A stretch of DNA of 64,000 nt from Synechococcus sp. CCY 9618 (GTDB taxonomy: Bacteria; Cyanobacteriota; Cyanobacteriia; PCC-6307; Cyanobiaceae): NCBI RefSeq assembly GCF_019038415.1, contig NZ_JAFKRG010000047.1, forward strand, positions 38,497 to 102,496, written 5' to 3'. The stretch's first letter is position 1. Each line of letters starts with the position of its first letter. The position numbers were made by a program, and so were the translations under genes. The notes beneath the pieces are model-generated. The model was not told the DNA's origin and ran no database searches. It saw nothing but the letters and a program-made list of their open reading frames with translations. This document shows, in pieces, positions 9,859 through 19,867 of this stretch.

Positions 9859-11460
9859 CTAAGGGGAATCCCCGGCCGTACCGAGGGGCTTCAGCTCGGT
9901 GCCGGGGTAGTAGTGCGAAAGGATCCGGGGACTGCTCCAGCCGCGGCGGGCCAGATCGATGGCCCCCGCCTGGGACAGGCCGGCTCCATGACCGAAGCCG
10001 CCGCCCTGCAGCTGCCAGACCCCCGGGCCCGCCGCCTGCACCACGAAGAGGGTGCTGGGCAGGCTGCGCAAGGTGCGGCGGATCCCATCCAGCCGCAGCA
10101 CGGTGCGGCCCCCGCTTCCCTGCACCTCGAGCGCCAGCACCCGGCCGCTCGGGCCCCGGGAGAGCACCTTCAGGGCCGTGGGACGGCCCACATCCCGCTC
10201 TGCTCCAAGGGCGGTGGCGATCTGGGCGGCGGTCAGACGCCGCTGCCAGCGAAAGACAGGGTGGTCGGCCCCCCAGGCCGCCCGACCGTCCCGCAGCAGC
10301 TCCGGCAGGGCGGCCGGGGCCAGGGGCACCGGGTAGCGGACCTGGAACGGGGCGGGGCCGTCGCTGAAGGGGCGCAGATAGGGCACCGGCGCGCCGCTCC
10401 AGGCCTCCTCGTAGCCGGCGCTGATGCCGCCGTTGCTGGCGTGGTACACGGCGTGGATGGGCCCGCCGCCGGCCATCAGCACGCCGAGACGAGTGGCGAC
10501 GATGGCCTGGCGCACGGCAGGCCCCGCCTGGCGGGGATCGCTGTACACCTGGCACTGGGTGTCGGCGCAGAGGTGGTAGCCGTCCACGACGAAGCGGTGC
10601 TGGTTGCGCACGGCCCAGGTGCGGGCGAGCACGGCCTGGGCCTCCAGCGCCGCCGCCGGGACCCCGGCGCCGATTTCGTGGGGCACCACCCCCTCCAGAT
10701 AGCGCTCCAGGGGCACCTGCTCCACCAGGCTCCAGCCCCCGTGGGCATCGGCCAGCAGCTGGAAGGGCCCCGCATAGGCCCCCTGCTTCCAGAGCAGACC
10801 CCCCGGGGCCTCGATCCGCAGGGGCGAGGGCAGGGGCACCACTCCCTGGGCGCGGCGCAGTTCCAGACCGATGCGCTCGCTCACGGTCTGCTCGAAGCTG
10901 CTCAGCCGCACGGTTTCGGGGAGGGGCGAGGGATCGGGGGCATCGACCGGGGCCCAGACCTCCCAGTCCCGGGGCCTGGCGATCTCCGCCGCCACCCCCA
11001 TGGATCGCCAGAGGCCCGCCGCCTGTTCGGCGCTCTCGAAGCTGGCGAAGGGCCCCAGCACCCGGCGCCGCAACGTGACGGGCTGGGGCAGGGGGACGCG
11101 GCGCCAGTGCAGCACCAGTTCCGGAGCCTGAAAGCGCTGGCCGGCGGCGTCGACCAGGGTGAGCAGGCCGCTGCGGCTGCGCAGCCGCAGGGGGGCGGCG
11201 TCAGCGGCCTGGCCGGGCGCCGGACCCAGCCGGGCCGCCAGGGCCACCAGCAGCACCGGGTCGTCCGCCGTCAGGGGTGCCGGCCTGGCCACGGGCCAGT
11301 GCAGCAGGACCGGAGCGTCGGGGGCCGGCGGCGGGGTCAGGGAAGCCGGTGGAGGCGGTGCCGGCGGGGCAAGGGGCCCCTGATCAGCCCGGCAGCCCGC
11401 CGGGAACAGCAGCGCCGTCGCCAGCAGCAGCCGGGGCAGGACAGGGAGACGCAGCGGCAT
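9859..11460 (-). CDS. SpoIID/LytB domain protein, probable envelope protein
   Basis: SpoIID-type domains act on peptidoglycan; in Bacillus, SpoIID is a lytic transglycosylase acting on denuded glycan strands. Many cyanobacteria keep such genes without sporulating. Conserved elements are [38 protein letters not shown] and the C-terminal [12 protein letters not shown] chose the ATG at 11460 (533 residues) because it starts a signal sequence with a lipobox-like LLFPAGC, suggesting a lipoprotein or exported protein. An upstream in-frame ATG at 11634 would run through rpmI. A Pro-rich linker follows the signal. It is divergent from rpmI, with 85 nt between starts. Confidence 0.87.
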   Translation of the reverse strand: MPLRLPVLPRLLLATALLFPAGCRADQGPLAPPAPPPPASLTPPPAPDAPVLLHWPVARPAPLTADDPVLLVALAARLGPAPGQAADAAPLRLRSRSGLLTLVDAAGQRFQAPELVLHWRRVPLPQPVTLRRRVLGPFASFESAEQAAGLWRSMGVAAEIARPRDWEVWAPVDAPDPSPLPETVRLSSFEQTVSERIGLELRRAQGVVPLPSPLRIEAPGGLLWKQGAYAGPFQLLADAHGGWSLVEQVPLERYLEGVVPHEIGAGVPAAALEAQAVLARTWAVRNQHRFVVDGYHLCADTQCQVYSDPRQAGPAVRQAIVATRLGVLMAGGGPIHAVYHASNGGISAGYEEAWSGAPVPYLRPFSDGPAPFQVRYPVPLAPAALPELLRDGRAAWGADHPVFRWQRRLTAAQIATALGAERDVGRPTALKVLSRGPSGRVLALEVQGSGGRTVLRLDGIRRTLRSLPSTLFVVQAAGPGVWQLQGGGFGHGAGLSQAGAIDLARRGWSSPRILSHYYPGTELKPLGTAGDSP

Positions 11461-11489
11461 TGCGGAGGAGGGGGTCGAGGGCAGGGGGG

Positions 11490-11519
11490 TTGGAGGAGGG
11501 TGCACCCGCGTCGTAGTGT
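11490..11519 (+). promoter_or_regulatory. Possible sigma-70-type promoter for rpmI-rplT
   Basis: TTGGAG at 11490-11495 and TAGTGT at 11514-11519 are separated by 18 nt and lie 27 nt upstream of the rpmI start. Matches to the consensus hexamers are partial, and the call rests on position in the divergent gap. Confidence 0.3.
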
Positions 11520-11545
11520 GCTTGTTTGTGCCTGCGCCTACCGAG

Positions 11546-11746
11546 ATGCCGAAGCTCAAGACCCGCAAAGCGGCCGCCAAGCGGTTCAAGGCCACCGGCA
11601 CCGGCAAGTTCATGCGCCGCCGGGCCTTTCTCAACCACCTGCTGGATCACAAGAGCCCGAAGCGCAAGCGCTATCTGGGCACGATGGCGGTGGTCGACGA
11701 GCGCGACCACGACAACGTGGCCCACATGCTGCCCTACGCCGGCTGA
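11546..11746 (+). CDS. rpmI: 50S ribosomal protein L35
   Basis: Small basic protein of the large ribosomal subunit, 66 residues, normal for the family. The typical start [15 protein letters not shown] and the central [15 protein letters not shown] are present. I chose the ATG at 11546 over the in-frame ATG at 11516 because L35 begins MPKxKT. It is followed after 62 nt by rplT, the conserved bacterial pair; regulation by L20 feedback is known in other bacteria but no such RNA structure was identified here. Confidence 0.97.
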   Translation: MPKLKTRKAAAKRFKATGTGKFMRRRAFLNHLLDHKSPKRKRYLGTMAVVDERDHDNVAHMLPYAG

Positions 11747-11808
11747 GGGCGGCCGAGCTCTCTCCGCAGTCTCCGCTTCCCTGTTTTCCCACCCCCAGAT
11801 CACCTCCC

Positions 11809-12156
11809 ATGGCCCGCGTCAAGAGGGGCAACGTCGCCCGCAAACGCCGCAACAAGATCCTTCGCCTCGCCCGAGGCTTCCAGGGGAGCAACGGCAGCCT
11901 GTTCCGCACCGCCAACCAGCGGGTGATGAAGGCTCTCTGCAACGCCTACCGCGACCGTCGCCGCCGCAAGCGTGATTTCCGTCGCCTCTGGATCGCCCGC
12001 ATCAATGCGGCCGCCCGCCTCAACGGCCTCAGCTACAGCAAGCTGATCGGCGGGCTCAAGCAGGCCGACGTGCGCCTGAACCGCAAGATGCTCGCCCAGC
12101 TGGCCGTGGCGGATCCCGGCAGCTTCACGGCCGTGGTCACCGCGGCAAGCCGCTGA
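11809..12156 (+). CDS. rplT: 50S ribosomal protein L20
   Basis: 23S rRNA-binding protein needed early in 50S assembly. The 115 residues begin [16 protein letters not shown] and include the conserved [18 protein letters not shown] and [14 protein letters not shown] segments. The frame is open far upstream because of high GC, but the ATG at 11809 matches the family start exactly. It is co-oriented with rpmI (62 nt upstream) and with a TPR gene (37 nt downstream). Confidence 0.97.
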   Translation: MARVKRGNVARKRRNKILRLARGFQGSNGSLFRTANQRVMKALCNAYRDRRRRKRDFRRLWIARINAAARLNGLSYSKLIGGLKQADVRLNRKMLAQLAVADPGSFTAVVTAASR

Positions 12157-12193
12157 CGCCCCGGTTCCCGCTCCGACCGTACGGCCGGCCCCG

Positions 12194-12766
12194 ATGAACG
12201 ATCTGCTGCCCCAGGCCTACCTGCTCGGCCTGATCGCGCTCCTGGGTGTGGCCGCCGTTGTGGTCGGCCGCCAGATTCTGCGGGTGCGGAGCGATGAGCT
12301 CGCCCTGGCCCGCCTGGGCGGAACCAACGCCGCGACCGCCGGCCCCAGGGACGCCTCCACCCTCTACGAGCTGGCTTCGGTGCAGCTGCGCAAGCGGCTC
12401 TACGGCGAGGCCCAGGGAAACCTCAAGCAGGCCCTGAAGCTGGCCGACAACGAGAACGTTCCGGCCGAGGCCCGGGCCCTGATGGAAAACGCCATGGGGT
12501 TCACCCTGGCCGCTCAGAACAACTACACAGCGGCCGTGCGTCACTACCGCTCGGCCCTGCGCGCCAAGGCTGACTATCCGGTGGCCCTGAACAACCTGGC
12601 CTTCGCCCTGGAGAAGCAGTCCAAACCCGATGAGGCCCGGGCGCTCTACGAGCAGGTGTTGGGGCTGGAGGGCAGCAACAGAACCGCCCGCAAACGGCTC
12701 GCGATCCTGCAGCGCCGCCGCGGTGGCGATGCCGATGCAGCCGGCGGCACCGGCAAGGGAATCTGA
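12194..12766 (+). CDS. Membrane-anchored TPR protein
   Basis: 190-residue protein with an N-terminal transmembrane helix (about residues 7-26, [16 protein letters not shown]) followed by three or four TPR-like helical repeats (about 55-175). The clearest is the repeat containing [21 protein letters not shown]. TPRs mediate protein-protein contacts; one N-terminal anchor puts the repeats on the cytosolic or the lumenal/periplasmic face. The gene follows rplT by 37 nt and precedes thiG, an order I recall from other picocyanobacteria. Function unknown; a role in membrane complex assembly would be inference. Confidence 0.8.
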   Translation: MNDLLPQAYLLGLIALLGVAAVVVGRQILRVRSDELALARLGGTNAATAGPRDASTLYELASVQLRKRLYGEAQGNLKQALKLADNENVPAEARALMENAMGFTLAAQNNYTAAVRHYRSALRAKADYPVALNNLAFALEKQSKPDEARALYEQVLGLEGSNRTARKRLAILQRRRGGDADAAGGTGKGI

Positions 12767-12782
12767 AACCGGCCTGACGGTG

Positions 12783-13352
12783 TCACCAGAGACCGCGCAC
12801 CGGCGTCGGTCCGCCGGTGGGAGCGGTCGTGACGGCCCTGTCAGGGACCAGCTGCAGCCGACCCCCGGGGGTGGTCAGCCGGGGGGCGCTCCAGCCGCTC
12901 AGGGACAGGCCCTGCACGCTCTGAAACGCTCCCCCCGGCTCGAGGGCGCCGCCCAGGGGATCCCCCAGCAACAGCAGGTCGAGCTGGTCGGATTTGGCAT
13001 TCAGGTTGCCCTGCACCGGCGTTTCGACGCCACCGATGGCCATCGAACCGCGCAGGTCCACCATCTGGCCGACCGGGGTGGCCCCGTCGATCCGCAGGGC
13101 GACGGGAACCTGGGGGCCGCCACTGAAGGACTGGTAGCGACCGCTCCAGCGCCGCGGCATCTGCTCGGCGATCAGCCGGGCCCGGGCGACCGGATCAAAG
13201 GTCTCGACCTCACCGTTGGCGCCCCCGTCCTGGACGATCGACTGCATCCCGGGAGGGGTGAAGGGCACGAACCCTTCGGCCGGCAGAGGACTGGCGGCCA
13301 GCACCGGGCCGGCGGCGAGCAGCAGGGGCACGGCGGCCAGAGGCACCGGCAT
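12783..13352 (-). CDS. Exported protein of unknown function
   Basis: 189-residue protein with a clear signal peptide ([19 protein letters not shown], likely cut after ALA or SPL). A beta-rich mature part contains [14 protein letters not shown] and two short segments on substrate-like '[18 protein letters not shown]' themes. The start at 13352 is chosen because the longer frame (to 13784) is antisense to thiG and has no protein character. The mature sequence resembles small cyanobacterial exported proteins without assigned function. It is divergent from thiG, with 66 nt between the starts. Confidence 0.65.
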   Translation of the reverse strand: MPVPLAAVPLLLAAGPVLAASPLPAEGFVPFTPPGMQSIVQDGGANGEVETFDPVARARLIAEQMPRRWSGRYQSFSGGPQVPVALRIDGATPVGQMVDLRGSMAIGGVETPVQGNLNAKSDQLDLLLLGDPLGGALEPGGAFQSVQGLSLSGWSAPRLTTPGGRLQLVPDRAVTTAPTGGPTPVRGLW

Positions 13353-13418
13353 GGCGTGGGTCTCGGAAGCAGAGGGCAGACTAATCGGGATGCGCTCGCC
13401 CGCAGCAGGCCCCTGCCC

Positions 13419-14240
13419 TTGACCACCATCGCCCCCTCCCTCTCCCACGACGATCTGGTGATCGGCGGTCGCCGCTTCCACAGCCGCCTGATGACCGGCA
13501 CCGGCAAGTACCCCAGCCTGGAGGCCATGCAGGCCAGCCTGGAGGCCAGCGCCTGCGAGATCGTCACGGTGGCGGTGCGCCGGGTGCAGAGCGGCGCCCC
13601 CGGCCACGGAGGCCTGATGGAGGCCATCGACTGGGGTCGGATCTGGATGCTGCCCAACACGGCCGGCTGCACCACTGCCGAGGAGGCGGTGCGGGTGGCC
13701 CGGCTGGGCCGGGAGCTGGCCCGGCTGGCGGGCCAGGAAGACAACACGTTCGTGAAGCTGGAGGTGATCCCCGATTCCCGCCACCTGCTGCCCGATCCCT
13801 TCGGCACGCTCGAGGCGGCCGAAATCCTGGTCAAGGAGGGCTTCACGGTGCTCCCCTACATCAACGCCGATCCCCTGCTGGCCAAACGGCTGGAGGAGGC
13901 GGGCTGCGCCACGGTGATGCCGCTGGGATCGCCGATCGGATCGGGCCAGGGCATCCGCAACGCGGCCAACATCGCCCTGATCATCGAGAACGCCCGCATT
14001 CCGGTGGTGGTGGACGCGGGCATCGGCGTGCCGAGCGAGGCTGCCCAGGCGATGGAGATGGGGGCCGACGCCCTGCTGATCAACAGCGCCATCGCCCTGG
14101 CGGGGGATCCTCCGGCGATGGCGCGGGCCATGGCCCTGGCCACGGAGGCCGGCCGGGCCGCCCTGCTGGCGGGCCGGCTGCCGCAGCGGGCCGAGGCCTG
14201 CCCCAGTTCGCCCCTGGAGGGACGTGTGACGAACCGTTGA
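13419..14240 (+). CDS. thiG: Thiazole synthase ThiG
   Basis: Forms the thiazole phosphate moiety of thiamine from deoxyxylulose 5-phosphate, dehydroglycine and ThiS-thiocarboxylate. A TIM-barrel enzyme with conserved [56 protein letters not shown] and [19 protein letters not shown]. The active Lys that forms the Schiff base is expected in VKLEVI. No ATG fits before the fold. The TTG at 13419 (273 residues) places the N-terminus as in homologues; a GTG at 13458 is also possible but would cut into the first strand. Confidence 0.95.
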   Translation: MTTIAPSLSHDDLVIGGRRFHSRLMTGTGKYPSLEAMQASLEASACEIVTVAVRRVQSGAPGHGGLMEAIDWGRIWMLPNTAGCTTAEEAVRVARLGRELARLAGQEDNTFVKLEVIPDSRHLLPDPFGTLEAAEILVKEGFTVLPYINADPLLAKRLEEAGCATVMPLGSPIGSGQGIRNAANIALIIENARIPVVVDAGIGVPSEAAQAMEMGADALLINSAIALAGDPPAMARAMALATEAGRAALLAGRLPQRAEACPSSPLEGRVTNR

Positions 14241-14299
14241 CGATCGGACCGATCCCGGCGCCGCTCCATAGGGTTTGCCGCAAACCGATCCCCCCAGTC

Positions 14300-14464
14300 A
14301 TGCAGGTCACCGAAGAAGACGGCGGCAAGCTCAACGCCTTCGCCAAGGAGCCCCGCATGGTGCTGCAGGAGGAGGGAGAAATCAGCGGCAGCAACCGGAT
14401 GCTGCTGATCGGCGGCCTGGTGCTGGTGGCGGCCCTGGTGGCGGTGGCGGCCGTGATCAGCTGA
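14300..14464 (+). CDS. Psb34-like photosystem II assembly protein (ssl1498 family)
   Basis: A 54-residue single-span protein: a soluble N-terminus with the family-like TEEDGGKLNAFAKEP, then one C-terminal transmembrane helix (about 33-53). In Synechocystis, ssl1498 (Psb34) is a light-harvesting-like protein attached to a photosystem II assembly intermediate at CP47, competing with HLIPs. That function is transferred by family resemblance only. The ATG at 14300 is preferred to the ATG at 14237 because it yields the compact family architecture. It lies 59 nt after thiG and 67 nt before sqdB on the same strand. Confidence 0.7.
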   Translation: MQVTEEDGGKLNAFAKEPRMVLQEEGEISGSNRMLLIGGLVLVAALVAVAAVIS

Positions 14465-14531
14465 GCCGGTGGGGCTTATGAGGCCTGTAGTAGCTTGCCC
14501 CTCTGAGCAACTGCTCGTTCAGGAGTCTGGG

Positions 14532-15728
14532 GTGAAGGTTCTCGTTCTCGGCGGCGACGGCTTCTGTGGTTGGCCCTGTGCCGTGAACCTCGCGGAAGCC
14601 GGCCACGACGTCGTCATCGTCGACAACCTGAGTCGTCGCAAGATCGACATCGACCTTGGCGTCGAGTCGCTCACGCCCATCGCCACCATCCAGGACCGCC
14701 TGCGGGCCTGGGATCAGGTGGGCGGCCGGACGATGCGCTTCGTCCATCTCGACATCGCCGGCGAGTACGACCGCCTGCTGGAGCTGCTGCGCAGCGAGCG
14801 TCCCGAGGCCGTCGTCCACTTCGCCGAGCAGCGCGCCGCCCCCTACTCGATGAAGAGCAGCGCCACCAAGCGCTACACCGTCGACAACAACGTCAACGGC
14901 ACCCACAACCTGCTGGCGGCCATCGTCGACAGCGGCCTGGATGTGCACATCGTGCACCTGGGAACCATGGGGGTGTACGGCTACGGCTCCCATCGGGGCG
15001 CCACCATCCCGGAGGGCTACCTCACCGTGGAGGTGCCCCAGCCCGACGGCACCTGCTTCACCGAGAAGATCCTGCATCCCACCGATCCGGGCAGCGTCTA
15101 CCACATGACGAAGACGCTGGATCAGCTGCTCTTCTTCTATTACAACAAGAACGACGCGATCCGGGTCACCGACCTGCACCAGGGCATCGTCTGGGGCACC
15201 AACACCGACCTGACCCAGCGGGACCCCCGGCTCACCAACCGTTTCGACTACGACGGCGACTACGGCACGGTGCTGAACCGCTTCCTGATGCAGGCGGCCA
15301 TCGGCTATCCCCTCACCGTCCACGGCACCGGCGGCCAGACGAGGGCCTTCATCCACATCCGCGATTCGGTGCGCTGCATCCAGCTGGCCCTGGAACATCC
15401 CCCCGAGCCCGGCGAGAAGGTCAAGATCTTCAACCAGATGACCGAGAGCCACCAGGTGGGGGAACTGGCCCGCAAGGTGGCCGTCCTCACCGGCGCCGAG
15501 ATCAACCACCTGCCCAACCCCCGCAAGGAGGCGATCGAGAACGATCTGATCGTCGACAACCGCTGCTTCATCGAACTGGGACTCAAGCCCACCACCCTCG
15601 ATGACGGTCTCCTGGCCGAGGTGGTGGATGTGGCCCGCCGCTGGGCCGACCGCTGCGACCGCTCCAAGATCCCCTGCCTCTCCGCCTGGACCCAGCGCCA
15701 GGCCGAGGCGATCAAGGCCCTCGCCTGA
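14532..15728 (+). CDS. sqdB: UDP-sulfoquinovose synthase
   Basis: Converts UDP-glucose and sulfite to UDP-sulfoquinovose, the head-group donor of the thylakoid sulfolipid SQDG. An extended SDR enzyme of 398 residues with the Rossmann start VKVLVLGGDGFCGWP (NAD-binding GxxGxxG variant), FAEQRAAPYSM, VHLGTMGVYGYG and the YHMTKTLD catalytic Tyr-Lys pair. The GTG at 14532 is favoured by an AGGAG at 14521-14525, seven nt upstream, and by alignment with the fold. sqdX begins 11 nt after the stop, forming a sulfolipid operon. Confidence 0.96.
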   Translation: MKVLVLGGDGFCGWPCAVNLAEAGHDVVIVDNLSRRKIDIDLGVESLTPIATIQDRLRAWDQVGGRTMRFVHLDIAGEYDRLLELLRSERPEAVVHFAEQRAAPYSMKSSATKRYTVDNNVNGTHNLLAAIVDSGLDVHIVHLGTMGVYGYGSHRGATIPEGYLTVEVPQPDGTCFTEKILHPTDPGSVYHMTKTLDQLLFFYYNKNDAIRVTDLHQGIVWGTNTDLTQRDPRLTNRFDYDGDYGTVLNRFLMQAAIGYPLTVHGTGGQTRAFIHIRDSVRCIQLALEHPPEPGEKVKIFNQMTESHQVGELARKVAVLTGAEINHLPNPRKEAIENDLIVDNRCFIELGLKPTTLDDGLLAEVVDVARRWADRCDRSKIPCLSAWTQRQAEAIKALA

Positions 15729-15738
15729 TCTCCCCCCC

Positions 15739-16875
15739 GTGAAGATCGCCTTTTTCACCGAAACCTTCCTGCCGAAGGTCGACGGCATCGTCACGCGGCT
15801 CACCAAGACGGTGCAGCACCTGGTGGCGGCCGGAGATGAGGTGCTGATCTTCTGTCCCGAAGGCGCTCCGGACGCCTACATGGGGGCCCGGGTGGTGGGG
15901 GTGCCGGCGATGCCGCTGCCGCTCTATCCGGAACTGAAGCTGGCCCTGCCGCGGCCGGCGGTCTCGGAGGCCCTGGATCGCTTTGCTCCCGACCTGGTCC
16001 ACGTGGTGAATCCCGCCGTGCTGGGCCTGGGGGGCATCTGGCTGGCCCGCAGCCGTGGCCTGCCCCTGGTGGCCAGCTATCACACCCACCTGCCCAAGTA
16101 CCTGGAGCACTACGGCATGGGCATGCTGGAGCCGCTGCTGTGGGAACTGCTCAAGGCGGCCCACAACCAGGCCCAGCTCAATCTCTGCACCTCCACCGCC
16201 ATGGTGGAGGAGCTGGCGGCCAAGGGGATTCAGCACACGGCCCTCTGGCAGCGGGGTGTCGACACCGACCTGTTCCGACCCCAGCTGGCGTCCGCCGCCA
16301 TGCGTGAACGCCTGCACGGCGGCCACGACGACACGGGCCACCTGCTCCTCTACATCGGCCGGCTGTCGGCGGAGAAGCAGATCGACCGGATCCGGCCTGT
16401 GCTGGAGGCCATGCCCCAGACCCGCCTGGCCCTGGTGGGCGACGGCCCCCACCGCCAGCAGCTGGAGCGCCATTTCGAGGGCACCGCCACCACCTTCGTG
16501 GGCTACCTGGCCGGCGAGGAGCTGGCCTCGGCCTATGCCAGCGGCGATGCCTTCCTGTTCCCCTCGAGCACCGAAACCCTCGGCCTGGTGCTGCTGGAGG
16601 CGATGGCCGCCGGCTGTCCGGTGGTGGGGGCCAACCGGGGCGGCATCCCCGACATCGTCAGTGACGGCGTCAACGGCTGTCTCTACGACCCCGACCAGCC
16701 CGCCAGCCTGACCACCGCGGTGACCCGGCTGCTGGGGGATCCGGCGGCCCGGCTGCAGCTGCGCCTGGCCGCCCGCGAGGAGGCGGAACGCTGGGGCTGG
16801 CCCAGCGCCACCGCCCAGCTCCAGAGTTACTACCGCCAGGTTCTGGACCGGAACCGCCTGCCCCAGGTGGCCTGA
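15739..16875 (+). CDS. sqdX: Sulfolipid synthase, SQDG glycosyltransferase
   Basis: Transfers sulfoquinovose from UDP-sulfoquinovose to diacylglycerol at the thylakoid membrane, the last step of SQDG synthesis. A GT4-family protein of 378 residues: the N-terminal domain begins VKIAFFTETFLPKVDGI, and YHTHLPKYL is conserved in this clade. The donor domain has LLYIGRLSAEKQID, VGDGPHR and the EX7E-like FLFPSSTETLGLVLLEAMAAG. The GTG at 15739 gives the conserved first strand. It is directly downstream of sqdB, which supports the SqdX assignment over a generic GT4. Confidence 0.93.
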   Translation: MKIAFFTETFLPKVDGIVTRLTKTVQHLVAAGDEVLIFCPEGAPDAYMGARVVGVPAMPLPLYPELKLALPRPAVSEALDRFAPDLVHVVNPAVLGLGGIWLARSRGLPLVASYHTHLPKYLEHYGMGMLEPLLWELLKAAHNQAQLNLCTSTAMVEELAAKGIQHTALWQRGVDTDLFRPQLASAAMRERLHGGHDDTGHLLLYIGRLSAEKQIDRIRPVLEAMPQTRLALVGDGPHRQQLERHFEGTATTFVGYLAGEELASAYASGDAFLFPSSTETLGLVLLEAMAAGCPVVGANRGGIPDIVSDGVNGCLYDPDQPASLTTAVTRLLGDPAARLQLRLAAREEAERWGWPSATAQLQSYYRQVLDRNRLPQVA

Positions 16876-16903
16876 AGCGGCCCCTCAGCCCTGTTTTCTT
16901 GCT

Positions 16904-18688
16904 TCAGCCCTGCTTTGCGGACGCCGGTGCCGGCTTCACGCCCCGGAACCAGGTGGTCATCAGGGCCTTCACCATCGGAGCGGCCACGGTGCCGCCGTAG
17001 CCGCCGGTGTTCTCTCCGAAGGCCACGATCACCAGGGTGGGCTTGCCGTTGGCGGGGGCATAGCCCCCGAACCAGGCGTGGTCGGGACGGGGCGGATCCT
17101 CGCCGGTGCCCGTCTTTCCCGCCACGGGCGGCAGGCTGGGGTCGTTGAGGATGGTGGCCGTGCCGTTGGTGACCGCCTGGCGCAGGCCGAGATGGAGCAC
17201 CTTCAGGGTGGCGGGCTTGAGACCCAGCCATTTGCGGGGATAGTCCCGCTCCACCAGGTGCGGCGTCACCAGCCAGCCGCCGTTGGCCACCGCCGCATAG
17301 AGCCGGGCCATCTGGATGGGGGTGACGGTGACCGCCCCCTGGCCGATGGAGGAGGTGATCGTATCGACCGGGGTCCAGGGTTCCCCTAGCACCTCCTTCT
17401 TCCAGGCAGGATCCCCCAGCAGCCCGGGGGATTCCTCGGCGGCCAGCTCACTGCCGGTGCGGCTGCCGTAGCCCAGACGGCGGGCGGCCTTGAAGAGTTC
17501 ATCCGGACCCACCATCAGCCCCACCTTGTAGTAGAAGCTGTTGCTGCTCACCGCCAGGGCGAGGGGAAAACCGATGCGGCCGTAGGAGCCGTGGTCGGCG
17601 TAGCACTGGCCGTAGTAGCAGAAGGAGCCGACCGTCGGCACGGTGGACGTTTCCCCGAGCTTGCCCGACTCGATGCCGGCAATGGTGGTGACGATCTTGA
17701 AGGTGCTGGCCGGCGGGAAGCCCTGGAAGGCCCGGTTCAGCAGCGGCGCCTCCGGGCGGTTGAGGCTGTTCCACTGGGCCGTTGTGGGCCCGTCGGAAAA
17801 GACGTTGGGATCGAAGTTGGGCCGACTGGCCATCGCCAGCACGGCGCCGGTCTGGGGGTCCATGGCCACGATCGCCCCCTTGCGAACCCCGTCGAGGGCT
17901 TTCTCCGCCGCCTGCTGCAGATCCAGATCCAACGTCAGGCGCAGATCCTTGCCCGCCTTGGCGGGCTTGTCCCCGAGAACACGCTGCACCTGGCCGGCGG
18001 CATTGACCTCGAGCTGCTGCCCCCCCCACTCGCCGCGCAGATGGGTTTCATACGCCTTCTCCAGCCCGAAGCGGCCGATGCGATCGCTGATCCGGTAGCC
18101 ACGATCCCTGAGGGCGTCGTATTCCTCCTCGGTGATGCTGCTGGTGTAACCCATCACATGGGAGGCCAGGCTGCCGTTGGGATAGGAGCGAAGCACGTCT
18201 TCGGATACTTCCGCCCCCCGGAGGGATCCTGACTGCTCCCGGAAACGCAGCACCTGCACCGGGGTCAGGGCGGTGGCGAGGGGGATCCGGAAGCCCTGGC
18301 CATTGGCGCCCTGCCTGCGCTGGGTCTCAAGCTTGTTAGCCGGCAGGCCCAGCAGGGAAGCCAGCCGCTCCCGCAGTGCCGGCCAGCGCCGGTCATCGAC
18401 CAGCAGCGGCTGGAGGTAGAGGTTGTAGGTGAGGCGGTTGGTGGCCAGCACCCGACCCTTGCGATCGAGCAGACGTCCCCGCACCGGATTGCGGGGCAGC
18501 AGGCGGATCCGGTTCTCGTCGGCCATGGCCTTGTTCTCGGCCCCGTGCAGCAGCTGCAGCCAGGCCAGGCGTCCGATGATGGCCGCCAGCAGCAGCAGCA
18601 TGAAGGTGAGCAGCAGGGCGGCCTGGTGACCCACTCCGGTATGACGGGTGGAGGAGGGGCCGCTCCCGAGTCCGGAGGCGCGCACCAT
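16904..18688 (-). CDS. mrdA: Penicillin-binding protein 2 (elongation transpeptidase)
   Basis: Class B PBP that cross-links peptidoglycan during cell elongation together with RodA and MreB. It has an N-terminal transmembrane helix (about residues 22-44) and a dimerisation domain with RNPVRGRLLDRKG. The transpeptidase motifs are all present: SxxK in PASTFK (Ser328, Lys331), SSN in AVSSNSF and KTG in AGKTGTGE. The length of 594 residues is normal. The start at 18688 overlaps the stop of the upstream unknown gene by one base, so the two are translationally coupled. It converges on sqdX with a 28-nt gap. Confidence 0.95.
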   Translation of the reverse strand: MVRASGLGSGPSSTRHTGVGHQAALLLTFMLLLLAAIIGRLAWLQLLHGAENKAMADENRIRLLPRNPVRGRLLDRKGRVLATNRLTYNLYLQPLLVDDRRWPALRERLASLLGLPANKLETQRRQGANGQGFRIPLATALTPVQVLRFREQSGSLRGAEVSEDVLRSYPNGSLASHVMGYTSSITEEEYDALRDRGYRISDRIGRFGLEKAYETHLRGEWGGQQLEVNAAGQVQRVLGDKPAKAGKDLRLTLDLDLQQAAEKALDGVRKGAIVAMDPQTGAVLAMASRPNFDPNVFSDGPTTAQWNSLNRPEAPLLNRAFQGFPPASTFKIVTTIAGIESGKLGETSTVPTVGSFCYYGQCYADHGSYGRIGFPLALAVSSNSFYYKVGLMVGPDELFKAARRLGYGSRTGSELAAEESPGLLGDPAWKKEVLGEPWTPVDTITSSIGQGAVTVTPIQMARLYAAVANGGWLVTPHLVERDYPRKWLGLKPATLKVLHLGLRQAVTNGTATILNDPSLPPVAGKTGTGEDPPRPDHAWFGGYAPANGKPTLVIVAFGENTGGYGGTVAAPMVKALMTTWFRGVKPAPASAKQG

Positions 18689-19083
18689 CAGGAGAGCCGC
18701 GCCTCCAGAAGAGCCAGCCGGTCCTCGATGCGGGCCAGGGCGGCCAGCAGTTCGGAGGGATCGGCGGGATCGGCAGGGGGGGAGGCCGCTTCGGTGGGGG
18801 GGGCAGTCCAGGCCACCTCGTCGGCGGCCACATCCCGTACCTCCACCTTCATCACCGGGTTGCCGAGACCGGGCTGAAAGCGATCCAGGTTCTCCCGCAC
18901 CTGGCTGGCTGCGGGCTCTCCCTCCTGGCGCAGCCGGCCGAGGGGATCGGCGCTGCTGCCGTCGAAGGCGGCCAGCACCTGGGCCGGCCCCCCCTTGCGG
19001 ACCCGCTCCACCACCGCCAGTCCCACCGGCAGCACGTCCTGCATCAGAGCCAGGCGAAAGGCATCGAGAGGATCGGCAGCCAT
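18688..19083 (-). CDS. Conserved-looking protein of unknown function upstream of mrdA
   Basis: 131-residue soluble protein. The first half is helical with a VGLAVVERVRKGGPAQVLAAF segment. The middle is charged, and the end is a Pro/Ala linker followed by a short heptad-like helix (LLAALARIEDRLALLEARL) suited to oligomerisation. The ATG at 19083 is chosen; upstream codons in the same frame are Arg/Gly-rich shadow sequence. The stop overlaps the mrdA start by one base, so it is probably co-translated with PBP2 and could relate to the cell wall, but this is inference from position only. Confidence 0.65.
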   Translation of the reverse strand: MAADPLDAFRLALMQDVLPVGLAVVERVRKGGPAQVLAAFDGSSADPLGRLRQEGEPAASQVRENLDRFQPGLGNPVMKVEVRDVAADEVAWTAPPTEAASPPADPADPSELLAALARIEDRLALLEARLS

Positions 19084-19160
19084 GGTGACGCAACCTGCGA
19101 CCGGGTGCTCCAGTCTGACGCGCCCATGGGCCCGGCGGACAGCCGGTGCCGGCCAGACGC

Positions 19161-19802
19161 TCAGGGCGCCGGACGCTGCACCCCGGGAGCCACGATCACC
19201 TGTCCGCAGAAGCGGGTGCTGCCGAGCCACCAGCCGCCGGCGACGGCCAGCACCAGCAGGAACGTGGCGGGAAGCAGGGCCTGCCGGGTGCCATCCAGCG
19301 ACAGCCATTCCAGCCAGCCGCGCAGCATGCGTTCCCGGTCGAAGCGGCGCCGCTCCCGCAGGCTCTCCTTCTCGCGCCGCTCCAGGGCGCGGGCCACCCA
19401 GCGCTCGAAGGCCTTCTTCTTGGTGACGGCCATCTTGCGCTCCACCTCCAGCAGATGGCCGGCGCTGAGGTCGGGATGGAAGGTGCTGATCAGCTCCAGG
19501 CTCTTGAGGAACATTTCCACCGCTCCCTCCTTGACCGACAGCTCGGCCGGGTCGAGGGAATCCCAGTCGAGTTCGGGGTAGAAACGCACGCGATTGGAGC
19601 GGATCTGCTCCTCAGGCAGCTGGCCGGGCTCCCGCAGCCAGCGATCGGTGTTGGCATCGAAGCGACGCCAGTAGAGGAAGGGGTTGAGGAAAATGGTCTT
19701 GCCGGCCAGCAGGATGCTGTCCTGCTGCAGACGACGGTGCAGTTGGGGATCCTGCTCAGCCCCGGCAGGGCTGCCAGCAACGACGGGGGAGACGGGAGGC
19801 AC
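19161..19802 (-). CDS. Unknown protein with C-terminal membrane anchor
   Basis: 213 residues: a soluble N-terminal domain with ILLAGKTIFLNPFLYWRRFDANTDRW (only part quoted as characteristic), a strongly charged helical region (about 120-165) likely to form a coiled coil, and one transmembrane helix (about 175-195) followed by a short tail. This tail-anchor-like layout places the bulk in the cytoplasm. It lies downstream of guaA on the same strand (65 nt). I do not recognise a named domain. The coding bias matches neighbouring core genes. Confidence 0.65.
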   Translation of the reverse strand: MPPVSPVVAGSPAGAEQDPQLHRRLQQDSILLAGKTIFLNPFLYWRRFDANTDRWLREPGQLPEEQIRSNRVRFYPELDWDSLDPAELSVKEGAVEMFLKSLELISTFHPDLSAGHLLEVERKMAVTKKKAFERWVARALERREKESLRERRRFDRERMLRGWLEWLSLDGTRQALLPATFLLVLAVAGGWWLGSTRFCGQVIVAPGVQRPAP

Positions 19803-19867
19803 GGGGCGAAAGGCCGGGTGCCGACCTTATCGAAGGCCGCCGGCAGGGGCCACCCCGAAGGGATCGC